Shown: positions 11,261-21,512 of the stretch, one piece after another
Layout: the number at the start of each line of letters is the position of its first letter
How positions within the stretch are numbered: position 1 is the first letter of the stretch
Source: Eucalyptus grandis
Taxonomy: Eukaryota; Streptophyta; Magnoliopsida; Myrtales; Myrtaceae
NCBI RefSeq assembly: GCF_016545825.1
Contig: NC_052621.1
Coordinates: forward strand, 1 to 64,000
DNA: 64,000 nucleotides
Direction of reading: 5' to 3'
Notes under the pieces: model-generated
The model's database searches: none
What the model was told of the DNA's origin: nothing
The model's input: the letters and a program-made list of their open reading frames with translations, nothing else
Program-made: the position numbers and the translations under genes

Positions 11261-11632
11261 ATGGACTAGGATGAGTGATCTCCTGAGATAGTGCTTGCCC
11301 ATGCGCCAAGGATGAAACCATGAGGCCTAGTATGGGATAGGCCAAAACCAATAATAACTCTGTAAGTTAATCCCTATTGAAACGAGACCCTTCAGTAGAT
11401 GTGTAGTTTGGGTTTGAACCAGGCGAAAGCTGGTGTACCCGTAACGTCCCGGTCCGATGAGAGCGGGGAGTGGACGCCGAGGTCAGAGGACCTGAACAAG
11501 GAGCGGCTCCTAGCAGGCTTCTAGGATGGCAAAAGGGGGCAGGAATGAACCGAACTATGAACTTAACTAGGAAGGTAGTGTTTCTGGGATAATTTTATCA
11601 GAGTGGCGCAGCGGAAGCATGGTTAAGCTTGT
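11261..11632 (+). other. GC-rich foreign segment replacing the RT N-terminus, ending in a tRNA-iMet 5' fragment
   Basis: Between the protease remnant and the RT motif VKEKDG the expected 60 or so residues of RT N-terminus are not visible. In their place lies a more GC-rich stretch (about 11430-11540: GTCCCGGTCCGATGAGAGC, GGAGCGGCTCCTAGCAGGC). It runs into 22 bases at 11597-11618 that match the start of plant initiator tRNA-Met. The origin of the GC-rich part is unknown. Confidence 0.5.
11597..11618 (+). ncRNA. 5' fragment of initiator tRNA-Met (partial, not a gene)
   Basis: From ATCAGAGTGGCG through GCAGCGGAAGC this matches, from memory, the first 22 nucleotides of plant initiator tRNA-Met and includes a canonical A-box TGGCGCAGCGG (11603-11613). 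The anticodon arm, B-box and 3' half are absent; downstream sequence becomes RT. It is a relic inside the retroelement, not a functional tRNA. Confidence 0.6.
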
Positions 11633-12058
11633 AGAACTCTTGTTGTGAAAGAGAAGGATGGGTCGATGCATTTGTGCATTGATAATAGGCAATTGAATCA
11701 TGTAATTGTTAAGAGTAAGTGCCCATTACCTAAAATTGATGACCTATTTGACCAACTGCAAGGAAGTTTGGTCTTTTCTAAAAGTTGATTTGAGATCAGG
11801 ATATCAGTTAAGGATTAAGAAAGAAGACATTTCTAAGACCGTATTTAGGACTTGCTATGGATACTATGAGTTCCTAGTTATGCTATTTGGATAGACGAAT
11901 GCCTTAGCTACATTCATGGATTTAATGAATAGGATATTTAAGCCTTATTTGGATCAATTGCGATTGTCTTCATTTGATGATATCCTGATATATTCTAAAG
12001 GACCCGAAGATCATGCGCAGCATCTAAGCAGAGTGCTGCATACAAGGCTTAAGAAGTG
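11633..12058 (+). pseudogene. Reverse transcriptase remnant of Ty3/gypsy pol
   Basis: Reverse transcriptase copies the element's RNA into DNA. Recognisable blocks in order are [71 protein letters not shown], then [20 protein letters not shown] and FDDILIYSK. One extra A near 11782 shifts the frame before VDLRSGY, and a TAG at 11892-11894 interrupts the LFG*TNA block. The catalytic DD pair is present (11976-11981), but the residues before it are unusual (SSF instead of the family's VFI). The N-terminus is missing. Non-functional. Confidence 0.85.
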
Positions 12059-12803
12059 AATTATGGAGAGTGAATTATGAATTTGAGGATTAGGTTATGA
12101 TCATTTGAGCTAATTAGTGACTTCCTATTTGAGGATCTCATTGGAATGTCTTGATGCATTACATGGAGGCATTTAGCATGTATAGATTAATCTTGGAAGT
12201 CATGAGTTGAGTGGTCATAGGAGATATGAAATTACTTGTGGTTTATATGTCGGAATAATAGGTTTAATCGATGGTGGTCAACTTTTAATTTTAGGTGATG
12301 ATCTCAGTTTGAAAAGGTTTTGTGGAATTAGTGGATATGATCATTTGTGGTTATAGTCTTTCCAAGATGAGATGGTGGAAGTTCAAATTGTGGATTTGAT
12401 GAATGATTAGTCTAAGTGATGATCCTTTAGGATCAAATATGAGATATACTCGATGGAAACTAGACAAGTTCTTATTTTGATGGATTGTCGATCTTTGAAT
12501 TGAATGAGTCTTGGTGGACTATCAATATTTGAATCAAAGGAATGGTGCTATATTTTAGGCTTGAATTCATGTTGCAGTGAAAGCGTAGTGAATGTCTTTG
12601 TTGGACTGAACCAGATGAGTTATTAGTGGTGCTGATTTTGATGGTTCTAGGCTTGAATTGGTGGTGACGAAGGTATAGGAATAATTCGGCTAAATGGTGT
12701 GTTCGATTGAGTCGAGAAGGTGAAATTCTTTAAATTTAAATCTCATTGATAGTTGCACTTAGGATAGAGCTTGAAATAGATGTTTTCACGAAAGGAATCG
12801 AAT
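12059..12803 (+). other. Decayed pol sequence with no assignable domain
   Basis: This 745-bp stretch should encode the RT connection and RNase H core given its neighbours. I could not recognise conserved motifs in any frame; stops are frequent. It is presumably heavily mutated pol or inserted sequence. Confidence 0.35.
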
Positions 12804-12850
12804 ATGAGACAGAGGAGGTGGATGGAATTATTAAAAGATTTTGATTGTGA
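12804..12850 (+). pseudogene. RNase H C-terminal fragment of gypsy pol
   Basis: The bases read MRQRRWMELLKDFDC, which corresponds to the well-conserved MRQRRWLELLKDYDC block near the end of gypsy RNase H. The usual downstream HPGKANVVADALSR motif is not seen, so the element is broken right after this point. Confidence 0.75.
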
Positions 12851-14059
12851 ACTGTTTTAGAAAATCTCTTGAATTTTACCAAAATTTATGAGTACTGTGA
12901 CACCGTGCCCAAATGTTTTAAGAAATGTTTTCTATTTCAAGGATTTCTGAACTTTTTATAGAAAACATTCCAACCCATCGGAGTTGGGATTGAGATTGGA
13001 AATTTTGCCAACGTACCGATTTAAATTTACTAAGGGTTTTGATAAAGTATTTTATTTCACGCCGTGATGCAAGTGCGACTCAAGGCTTTACACGTGGATT
13101 TTGAAAAACATTTGAAATTTAAACGTGATCATGGATTTTATGGAATTGGTATCATGCTTTGATTTTGTGAATTGGTTTCAACTATATGAGATTTACCTAT
13201 TTTCAAAGACTATTACTGTTATATTGTTGTGTCTTTGGAATCCCTATTTTACATCATAAAGTTGAATTTTCAAGAACTCAAAGGATTTTCCACATTGGTG
13301 ATTTGAAAACATTTTGACATGGAAATGACATATGATTTCAAAGCCTGCTATTGTAGTATTGATGTGCTTTTGAAAACCTCAGTTTTTATTGTTTGATTTC
13401 ATGAAGGAAGATTTTCAAGCGTTCAAAAGAACTACAAAATTATATAACTATGACAAATGACATACGAAAAGTAAAATTCCAAACCGGTATATTAGTTAAC
13501 TGTCATGTGTCATCAAATTTAGCAATTTGATAGTAAAATTTGACGTAAAATAATGGAGTGTAAAATTATCACAAGTGTACCAATTTGGGATAAATTTGTC
13601 AAAAATGTATCAATTTGGAGTTTTTAGTGGTCAAAAAACTAGTTTGGAGTAAATTTATCATATATATATATATGAGTTTGGATTTTTTAGGGTATTAATC
13701 CTTAATATTATTATATTATGACCAAAAGCATCTTCTTCAGCATTACCAGGGGAAGAGAGAGATATGAAGCAAAGCTACTATGGCTCGCTCGAGCGCAGGA
13801 AGTTTCCAGGAAAATGGGTTGCAGGTGCTCCTGAGCTTTAGAAGACTCTATTTCTCACCACCTGTAGCATTTGACTTTATGGTCTTCGTCGTGAAATGTT
13901 ACGACTCTCCGCTTTAACTAATTTCTCATAGATCGATGGCATATGATTGATTTTCCTATCACTACTGCGTTAATGAATGACAGAGAGAGAGGTTCGAGCA
14001 CAACGTCACTGGTAACAACTCCTGCAGTTATTACATTAGCAACTCCACTGGTAACAACG
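12851..14059 (+). other. Unassigned AT-rich segment, possibly part of another LTR
   Basis: No integrase, chromodomain or polypurine tract is recognisable. TGTGACACCGTGCCC at 12896 looks like the start of a different LTR, but no matching end or target duplication was found. At 13560-13650 a short degenerate repeat (CAATTTGGGATAAATTTGTC and variants) occurs, followed by a TATATATATATA run near 13660. At 13980-14065 the 13-mer CACTGGTAACAAC occurs twice. Confidence 0.4.
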
Positions 14060-14209
14060 CAATGGACCAATCTAAAAAAAAGTAAAGCCCCAGGTTGTAT
14101 GGATCCACTGCAATTGAAATGGTATCAGAGTGACATGTTATCAGGTCAAGCAAATGGTAAGCGAACTGTGGCGACCCTAACGGTTCGGGGGCCGTCGAGG
14201 GGTGCCACA
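14060..14209 (+). repeat. 3' LTR remnant (last ~150 bp)
   Basis: From about 14060 the sequence parallels 9450-9612 of LTR B: GGTTGTATGGA(T/C)CCACTG, GGTATCAGAGTGACATGTTA, GTAAGCGAACTGT, and the terminal GGGGTGCCACA. It ends at 14209 and is followed at once by the ctaag duplication. The first roughly 3.5 kb of this LTR is absent. Confidence 0.85.
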
Positions 14210-14214
14210 CTAAG
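14210..14214. repeat. Target site duplication, right copy (ctaag)
   Basis: Exact repeat of 2679-2683, directly after the LTR terminus CACA. It marks the right border of the nested insertion. Confidence 0.9.
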
Positions 14215-14832
14215 TGCTCCTTGGCCGTTTGCTTTGAAACGATTAAGAGACACAAAAGTTTCGGAAAGAATCATGTGTGTAAAACAACTAAAGGCACACA
14301 CTTGACTGATAATGTGAGTGACTAAAGGATCCATTGCTTTTCGGGTACGCGGGAACACCACAAAGCCAAAGATTATGAGAAGGAAAACACGAGAAATTTG
14401 GTTCCTAGCTTTAAGCTTAAGGCTAAGGAGATGTTGTTCAAGGAATGTATAGAGCATGGAATTTGAATTTCCTGTAAGAATAGCCCTAATTTTGTTGGTA
14501 GAAATGTTGAGGAATTGACTTAGGAGAGAGATTGGATCTTGACCGATAGGAGGAATGACAAAACCTTAAGAAGCTTTGCCTAACCCAATGGCTTTTCGAA
14601 ACTCCTCAATTGTATGGGTTAATTCATATCGATTAAACACAAAGGTGGAGGTCATGGGATTCCAAAAATGAGCCAATGTCTTAACCATCGCGATATATTG
14701 TTGGGCTTTGAGCAAAGTTGGGAAGAAGCCCATGTGCTTTTCCATGTAATCTTGATGTCTTGGGTCGAGATTCTCCCATATAACTTTGAGATTCCTCGGC
14801 ACCGGGACGACGTCCAATTCCAGCTTACCCAT
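14215..14832 (-). pseudogene. DUF7745-like ORF, N-terminal part, cut by insertion
   Basis: The reverse strand starts at an ATG (14832) with MGKLELDVVPVPRNLKVIWE and carries the family's MVKTLAHFWNPMTSTFVFN block followed by ELTHTIEEFRKAIGL. After a stop near 14566 the same strand continues with RVFLLIIFGFVVFPR and AMDPLVTHIISQV, then ILSETFVSLNRFKANGQG up to the insertion at 14214. These are the standard successive blocks of DUF7745 proteins. Function is unknown in the family. Interruption by the LTR complex plus internal stops make it dead. The remaining C-terminal part lies at 2120-2683. Confidence 0.8.
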
Positions 14833-15093
14833 CTAATCCTAAACCTAAAAGGGTATTCGTGATTAAAAAGTATCGTCGTTGAAATATAAAGCGCATAATT
14901 GAAATACGGAAAATAAGAAGATAAAAACGATAAGAAAGGAAAAATATCTTACCCACCAAACAAATGGCAAGCACAAATCACAAGTTGCATGAAACTGTGA
15001 GGTTTTCACCCCTACCCTGAGCGTGCTAAAGGCTTAAGATCCCCATCCCAAAGAATAAAAATAGTTTACCCACCGCCACCATCGTCGTTCATA
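14833..15093. other. Short spacer upstream of the DUF7745-like ORF
   Basis: AT-rich leader of the minus-strand element joined to the first tandem unit. Two reverse-strand GTGGGTAA motifs (near 14952 and 15068) resemble splice donors, but nothing else supports an exon. No gene seen. Confidence 0.3.
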
Positions 15094-15375
15094 GGCCTTT
15101 CCTATGTATTTTAGTGTTTCACGTTTTCTGCTATGTACTTTCGAAGCTGTTTCTACACCAATCTTAATCAAGCTTTGTTGCTTGCCCGTGGAGGGAAAAA
15201 AGTGTTCATCTTGGCTGTCCTGCCTTTCTATCTCATGTGTTCGGTGTTGTCAGGGTATTTGTTTATTTCGCTTCCGCATGTGCATAAAATGAAAGGGTCG
15301 ACAACGCGTCCTGGGGATGTCCCAAAATTTTAGTCGACTGCCGAGGGATGTTTGCGCACTCGAGGTTCGGGGTGT

Positions 15376-16473
15376 GACGTGTAAACCCATTAGAAATGTA
15401 CACGGCTTGAAAAGTGAAATGAGTGGAATCAAAATTATATTCGATGTGTTATCAAATTACTCACCTCGACGATCCACAAAAAGAAAAAGTGTGCCTTGCC
15501 TATAAGGACCATGCAAAGGCCTTGGACCTTTGTTTTGTCTAATCAGGTCATTAATTTATATTGCTTTTCTAATTATATCTTTTTCACTCTAAATTTGGTT
15601 AATTGGAGTTAGTGTGTTCAATGAAGTGGGCGAGAGCGCTGCTGGGCCAATCGGAGGAACAACTGGCCCTCAAAAGCAAAAACCACCACTCGAGGAGACA
15701 ACTCACGGCAGAACTGCACTAGATCCCTTCCTTTTCCCATATTGGAATTGATTTATTTATCATTTATTTCCTGATGGAATACATTTTTCTTTATGCAATT
15801 GTATGTGATCTCGTGAATTTGTTTGGACTATGCAAAGATAGTTAGCTTACATATTTTACTAGTCCAACCAGAGCAATAGTGCTTTTACGAAATGAATTTT
15901 AACTTCAGATAAGTTCATATCAGGTCGATTAAGCTTGGGCCATGCTGGTTACCATTCGATTTGGACAGGACAGGTAGGGAGCTCAGTCCATATCTTGGAA
16001 GTTTGAGGATGGGGCCAACCGCATGGGAAAAACAAAAGGAGAATGCCGCGATTGGTGCTTTCACTCGGAAATTAATTGCTTGCCTTTATTTTTTAGGTTC
16101 AAAAAAAGATGACGGGTTTTGTCTTTGGGGAAAATCTAGAGGGATCAATGTATTTCACACGTTCCAATGGCACTTTTTCAGCCCGTTCTGATACGTGCGA
16201 AGTAAATCGATTAGAGATTTACGCGTTTTGAAAAGTGAAAAGGGTGGAATTGAGATAATGCAATTCAATGTGTTGTCAAATAGCACACCTTGATCATCCA
16301 AAAAAGAAAAAAACAATAGAAATAGTCTGCCTTGCCTATAAGGGCCATGCAAAGCCCTTGGACCTTTAAATTGTCTAAGCAGGTCATTAAATTTGTATAG
16401 CTTTCCAAACAAAAGTTCTCAACTCTAAATTTGATTAACCAGAGCCCATTTTTTCAACGAAATGGGCAAGAGT
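15376..16473 (+). repeat. Diverged internal duplication inside tandem unit 1
   Basis: 15376-15636 and 16190-16473 share the same ordered features: (A)CCCATTAGA(A/G)AT, GGCTTGAAAAGTGAAA or TTTTGAAAAGTGAAA, TGCCTTGCCTATAAGG(A/G)CC, CCTTGGACCTTT, and a CAACGAA(A/G)TGGGC-type end. Similarity is clearly lower than between whole units, so this duplication predates the tandem amplification; it recurs in copies 2 and 3. Confidence 0.7.
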
Positions 16474-16840
16474 CTGACATGAAAAGGATATTTTGCCGTC
16501 GTGAGCTATACGAACATGGTTCGCGGGCAATCATCATGTCTCCGGCCTTTAAAATGACTAAGGATCACGCCTATTTCCGAGTCAACGAGGGTCGGAGGAT
16601 ATCGTAAAATCCCTAAATCAGGATTGACAGCAAAATCGGCACCAAACCACTTCCCTGCAAATTTCTACCAAAGAGAGCTCTCGGATGCGAGCTTCTTCCC
16701 ATTCTACCATCTAAAAAAAAGCAAAACAAATAAAAGATGTACTTCAATAACGGGATAGACCAATTCACATAAATTCCTGATCTACGAAATATGGCCCGTT
16801 CGCTTAGTTGTTCTTTGAGTTGATCCATCGTTTCGGGACC

Positions 16841-17916
16841 TTTTCCATGACATCAAGGAAATTATGCCGAATTTTGTGTTTACATAATCAAAATGTAAAT
16901 GTTCAACTGGGTGCCCCAACACCATCTAAGATCTTGTTACATACACATTTAAACAATTTATAGGAATTCGAACACCTAGTATAATTGGCATATTAGGTCA
17001 TATAAGTAATTAATCATGTGAAGATGTAAAAAAATTTTGACAGTTTTTGAAAGTTATAATTTCCTTAAAATGAAGATTTTTTCTTAGTAATCCTATAAAA
17101 AGCTTACTAGCTTTGTCATTAGAGGAAAATACAAATTATTGATTAGAAACCTTCCTAAGTTTCTTTATTAACAAATGGGACTCGGCTTGTAAAATGGAGC
17201 ACCGTCATCGATAATACTTTCTCGATAGTGTATTATTTTAAGCTCATTTACAAATACAGAAAAATTGCAATTAATGAATTTAAACGGTCAAACTTGTCAA
17301 TTGTGAAGTAGATTTGTGAGTGCCGTGACATTGGGTGTCGTACACGTGTCAAGACATCGCATGCACGAGATGCTTTAAGAAGATATTTCCTTGGAAAATC
17401 TCCATCGCAATAAAATTTTCCACACGCGAGAGGCCGTCATCATGGAAATTCTGCGTCCCAATAATGCCATTTTAAGAAGACTTTGACTTTGACCCTATAG
17501 AAATGATCCGTGTTGATTACTTCACAATACAAAAGGGGAATTATCATAAGTGGAAATGCTAAGTTGCAAAATGGGAAGGCATTAGTTCCTGTGCCTCCTT
17601 TGTTTCCACTTGTTCCTTCATTCCTCCCTTCGCTTTGCTTCGTACCTTCCTGACCAATGCGAAGTCTTGCTCCATCTTAAAAATTTCTTCGTGCTCGATA
17701 GCATGGCATCATGGCATCGGACTATTGTGATTAGAATGACCATGTCGTGTCATATCCAAAGACAAGCATCTTTTCCATCACTGACAGGGAAAATGTGTCA
17801 AATCTTATGTTTACCTAACCAAAAAGTAAATGTTGAATTAGTGCCGTGACATCCTCCGAGACCTTTTAGTACATGTAAAAAATAATTTACAATAATCCTA
17901 CTACCTAGTATAACGA
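16841..17916 (+). repeat. Second diverged duplication pair flanking the RLP fragment in unit 1
   Basis: 16841-16995 and 17771-17916 both run from TTTTCCAT(C/G)A through a GTTTAC...AAAGTAAATGTT or AAATGTAAATGTT block to CTACCTAGTATAACGAGC or CACCTAGTATAATTGGC. They bracket the RLP-derived segment on both sides, as a duplication or insertion would leave. Confidence 0.65.
17556..17770 (+). pseudogene. RLP gene 5' fragment (signal peptide region), unit 1
   Basis: The ATG at 17556 starts MLSCKMGRH, matching the MLNCKMTWH start of the intact RLP at 26020. The next codon is TAG (CAG in copies 2 and 3). Downstream sequence still parallels the receptor's signal peptide and the CEVLLHLKNFF segment of the LRR N-terminal cap. 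Homology to the intact gene ends near 17770, where the second duplicated block begins; all LRRs, the membrane segment and the tail are missing. The upstream 550 bp match the RLP promoter, but the TATA-like element reads TATCATAA instead of TATATAA. Confidence 0.8.
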
Positions 17917-18302
17917 GCATATTAATTATGGGTTTGGTTCGACTTTAGAAATGGATTTTAGGTACAATGCAAATGCCGAAAGCCAAAGCTCTTTAAGAAA
18001 GGGCAGTCGCATGACCTCAAGTAGCCATCTTGTGGGTCGTGCAATCTCGCCGGCCACCCTCGCAAAGAAGATGAACAATAATAATGAGGGGCAAATTTGG
18101 AAAAATCAAGAATTTGTGAGGATAACATTGGAAAAGAAATTATTTAATCATAGTTTTAACATTCTGCAAATGCTATTTTAGAATTCGAGCTGTACGCCGA
18201 GACTAGGAAAGGGTTGTGCCCGGAACTGTGTGGCGTGTTGGGCTTGGCCACCAAAGTCATCGCCACCCCTAGGCTTTGACTTTTAGTCGATTTGAAGTGT
18301 TC

Positions 18303-21300
18303 GGCCTTTCCTATGTATTTTAGTGTTTCACGTTTTCTGCTATGTACTTTCGAAGCTGTTTCTACGCCAATCTATCTTAATCAAGCTTTGTTGCTTGCCC
18401 GTGGAGGGAAAAAGTGTTCGTCTTGGCTGTCTTGCTTTTCTATCTCATGTGTTCGGTGTTGTCAAGGTATTTGTTTATTTCGCTTCCGCATGTGCATAAA
18501 ATGAAAGGGTCGACAACGCGTCCTGGGGATGTCCCAAAATTTTAGTCGACTGCCGAGGGATGTTTGCGCACTCGAGGTTCGGGGTGTGACGTGTAAACCC
18601 ATTAGAAATGTACACGGCTTGAAAAGTGAAAAGAGTGGAATCAAAATTATATTCGATGTGTTACCAAATTACTCACCTCGACGATCCACAAAAAGAAAAA
18701 GTGTGCCTTGCCTATAAGGACCATGCAAAGGCCTTGGACCTTTGTTTTGTCTAATCAGGTCATTAATTTATATTGCTTTTCTAATTATATCTTTTTCACT
18801 CTAAATTTGGTTAATTGGAGTTAGTGTGTTCAATGAAGTGGGCGAGAGCGCTGCTGGGCCAATCGGAGGAACAACTGGCCCTCAAAAGCAAAACCACCAC
18901 TCGAGGAGACAACTCACGGCAGAACTGTACTAGATCCCTTCCTTTTCCCATATTGGAATTGATTTATTTATCATTTATTTTCTGATGGAATACATTTTTC
19001 TTTATGCAATTGTATGTGATCTCGTGAATTTGTTTGGACTATGCAAAGATAGTTAGCTTACATATTTTACTAGTCCAACCAGAGCAATAGTGCTTTTACG
19101 AAACGAATTTTAACTTCAGATAAGTTCATATCAGGTCGATTAAGCTTGGGCCATGCTGGTTACCATTCGATTTGGACAGGACAGATAGGGAGCTCAGTCC
19201 ATATCTTGGAAGTTTGAGGATGGGGCCAACCGCATGGGAAAAAACAAAAGGAGAATGCCGCGATTGGTGCTTTCACTCGGAAATTAATTGCTTGCCTTTA
19301 TTTTTGAGGTTCAAAAATAGATGAAGGGTTTTGTCTTTGGGGAAAATCTAGAGGGATCAATGTATTTCACACGTTCCAATGGCACTTTTTCAGCCCGTTC
19401 TGATACGTGCGAAGTAAATCCATTAGAGATTTACGCGATTTGAAAAGTGAAAAGGGTGGAATTGAGATAATGCAATTCAATGTGTTGTCAAATAGCACAC
19501 CTTGATCATCCAAAAAAAGAAAAAAACAATAGAAATAGTCTGCCTTGCCTATAAGGGCCATGCAAAGCCCTTGGACCTTTAAATTGTCTAAGCAGGTCAT
19601 TAAATTTGTATAGCTTTCCAAACAAAAGTTCTCAATTCTAAATTTGATTAACCGGAGCCCATTTTTTCAACGAAATGGGCAAGAGTCTGACATGAAAAGG
19701 ATATTTTGCCGTCGTGAGCTATATGAACATGGTTCGCGGGCAATCATCATGTCTCCGGCCTTTAAAATGACTAAGGATCACGCCTATTTCCGAGTCAACG
19801 AGGGTCGGAGGATACCGTAAAATCCCTAAATCAGGATTGACAGCAAAATCGGCACCAAACCACTTCCCTGCAAATTTCTACCAAAGAGAGCTCTTGGATC
19901 CGAGCTTCTTCCCATTCTACCATCTAAAAAAAAGCAAAACAAATAAAAGATGTACTTCAATAACGGGATAGACCAATTCACATAAATTCCTAATCTACGA
20001 AATATGGCCCGTTCGCTTAGTTGTTCTTTGAGTTGATCCATCGTTTCGGGACCTTTTCCATGACATCAAGGAAATTATGCCGAATTTTGTGTTTACATAA
20101 TCAAAATGTAAATGTTCAACTGGGTGCCCCAACACCCTCTAAGATCTTGTTACATACACATTTAAACAATTTACAGGAATTCGAACACCTAGTATAATTG
20201 GCATATTAGGTCATATAAGTAATTAATCATGTGAAGATGTAAAAAAATTTTGACAGTTTTTGAAAGTTATAATTTCCTTAAAATGAAGATTTTTCTTAGT
20301 AATCCTATAAAAAGCTTACTAGCTTTGTCATTAGAGGAAAATACAAATTATTGATTAGAAACCTTCCTAAGTTTCTTTATTAACAAATGGGACTCGGCTT
20401 GTAAAATGGAGCACTGTCATCGATAATACTTTCTCGATAGTGTATTATTTTAAGCTCATTTACAAATACAGAAAAATTGCAATTAATGAATTTAAAACGG
20501 TCAAACTTGTCAATTGTGAAGTAGATTTGTGAGTGCCGTGACATTGGGTGTCGTACAAGTTTCAAGACATCGCATGCACGAGATGCTTTAAGAAGATATT
20601 TCCTTGGAAAATCTCCATCGCAATAAAATTTTCCACACGGGAGAGCCCGTCATCATGGAAATTCTGCGTCCCAATAATGCCATTTTAAGAAGACTTTGAC
20701 TTTGACCCTATAGAAATGATCCGTGTTGATTACTTCACAATACAAAAGGGGAATTATCATAAGTGGAAATGCTAAGTTGCAAAATGGGAAGGCATCAGTT
20801 CCTGCGTCTCCTTTGTTTCCACTTGTTCCTTCATTCCTCCCTTCGCTTTCCTTCGTACCTTCCTGACCAATGCGAAGTCTTGCTCCATCTTAAAATTTCT
20901 TCGTGCTCGATAGCATGGCATCATGGCATCGGACTATTGTGATTAGAATGACCATGTCGTGTCATATCCAAAGACAAGCATCTTTTCCATCACCGACAGG
21001 GAAAATGTGTCAAATCTTATGTTTACCTAACCAAAAGTAAATGTTGAATTAGTGCCGTGACATCCTCCGAGACCCTTTCGTACATGTAAAATATAATTTA
21101 CAATAATCCTACTACCTAGTATAACGAGCATATTAATTATGGGTTTGGTTCGACTTTAGAAATGGATTTTAGGTACAATGCAAATGCCGAGAGCCAAAGC
21201 TCTTTAAGAAAGGGCAGTCGCATGACCTCAAGTAGCCATCTTGTGGGTCGTGCAATCTCGCCGGCCACCCTCGCAAAGAAGATGAACAATAATAATGAGG

Positions 21301-21512
21301 GGCAAATTTGGAAAACTCAAGAATTTGTGAGGATAACATTGGAAAAGAAATTATCTAATCATAGTTTTAACATTCTGCAAATGCTATTTTGGAATTCGAG
21401 CTGTACGCCGAGACTAGGAAAGGGTTGTGCCCGGAACTGTTGGCGTGTTGGGCTTGGCCACCAAAGTCATCGCCACCCCTAGGCTTTGACTTTTAGTCGA
21501 TTTGAAGTGTTC
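18303..21512 (+). repeat. 3.21-kb tandem unit, copy 2
   Basis: Period 3210 to the next copy at 21513. It has the same composition as copy 1. Small differences include loss of one A in the RLP fragment and the four-base TATC insertion near the start shared with copies 3 and 4 but not copy 1. Confidence 0.9.
20769..20980 (+). pseudogene. RLP gene 5' fragment (signal peptide region), unit 2
   Basis: The ATG at 20769 begins MLSCKMGRHQFLRLLCFHLF, a plausible signal peptide paralleling the intact receptor. CAG at codon 10 is intact here. A one-base deletion in the A run near 20893 (CTTAAAATTTC against CTTAAAAATTTC in copies 1 and 3) shifts the frame in the cap region. All LRRs are missing. The TATA-like element is TATCATAA. 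Confidence 0.8.

Larger units (their letters stand above)
2684..14209 (+). mobile_element. Nested/rearranged Ty3/gypsy LTR retrotransposon complex (Tekay/Del-like)
   Basis: The 11.5-kb block starts TGTGGCATCCC and ends GGGGTGCCACA, an imperfect inverted pair with TG...CA termini, and is flanked by a perfect ctaag duplication. In order it contains a 3' truncated LTR (A, 2684-5918), a full-length LTR (B, 5919-9612), an initiator-tRNA primer-binding site, decayed gag, protease, reverse transcriptase and RNase H remnants, an unassigned segment, and about 150 bp of terminal LTR. Integrase and the polypurine tract were not recognised. Gag and RT wording, the TGGTATCAGAGC primer site and the very long LTRs fit Tekay/Del chromoviruses. 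The clade call is inference because integrase and chromodomain are missing. Every domain carries stops or frameshifts, so the copy is immobile. Confidence 0.85.
15094..18302 (+). repeat. 3.21-kb tandem unit, copy 1
   Basis: Head-to-tail unit defined by GGCCTTTCCTATGTATTTTA at 15094 and again at 18303 (period 3209). It contains an opening segment with a short hydrophobic frame (15133-15333), two diverged internal duplications, an RLP promoter-plus-signal-peptide fragment (about 16997-17770) and a closing segment (18024-18180) that also occurs upstream of the intact RLP gene. Copies 1 to 3 look near-identical by eye, with scattered substitutions and 1-4 base indels, so the amplification is recent. 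Confidence 0.9.

Noticed and set aside
11597..11670. Functional initiator tRNA-Met gene
   Set aside because: Only the first 22 bases match; the anticodon arm, B-box and acceptor 3' half are absent.
14940..15080. Reverse-strand GTGGGTAA motifs as splice donors of an upstream exon
   Set aside because: Two short matches without a coding exon or branch/acceptor context are not enough; they lie in the leader of a dead retroelement.
17951..18181. 76-residue frame repeated in every tandem unit (also 21162 and 24378)
   Set aside because: Conserved only because the units are recent copies. The homologous segment before the intact RLP gene (24973-25131) does not keep it, and no family is recognised.
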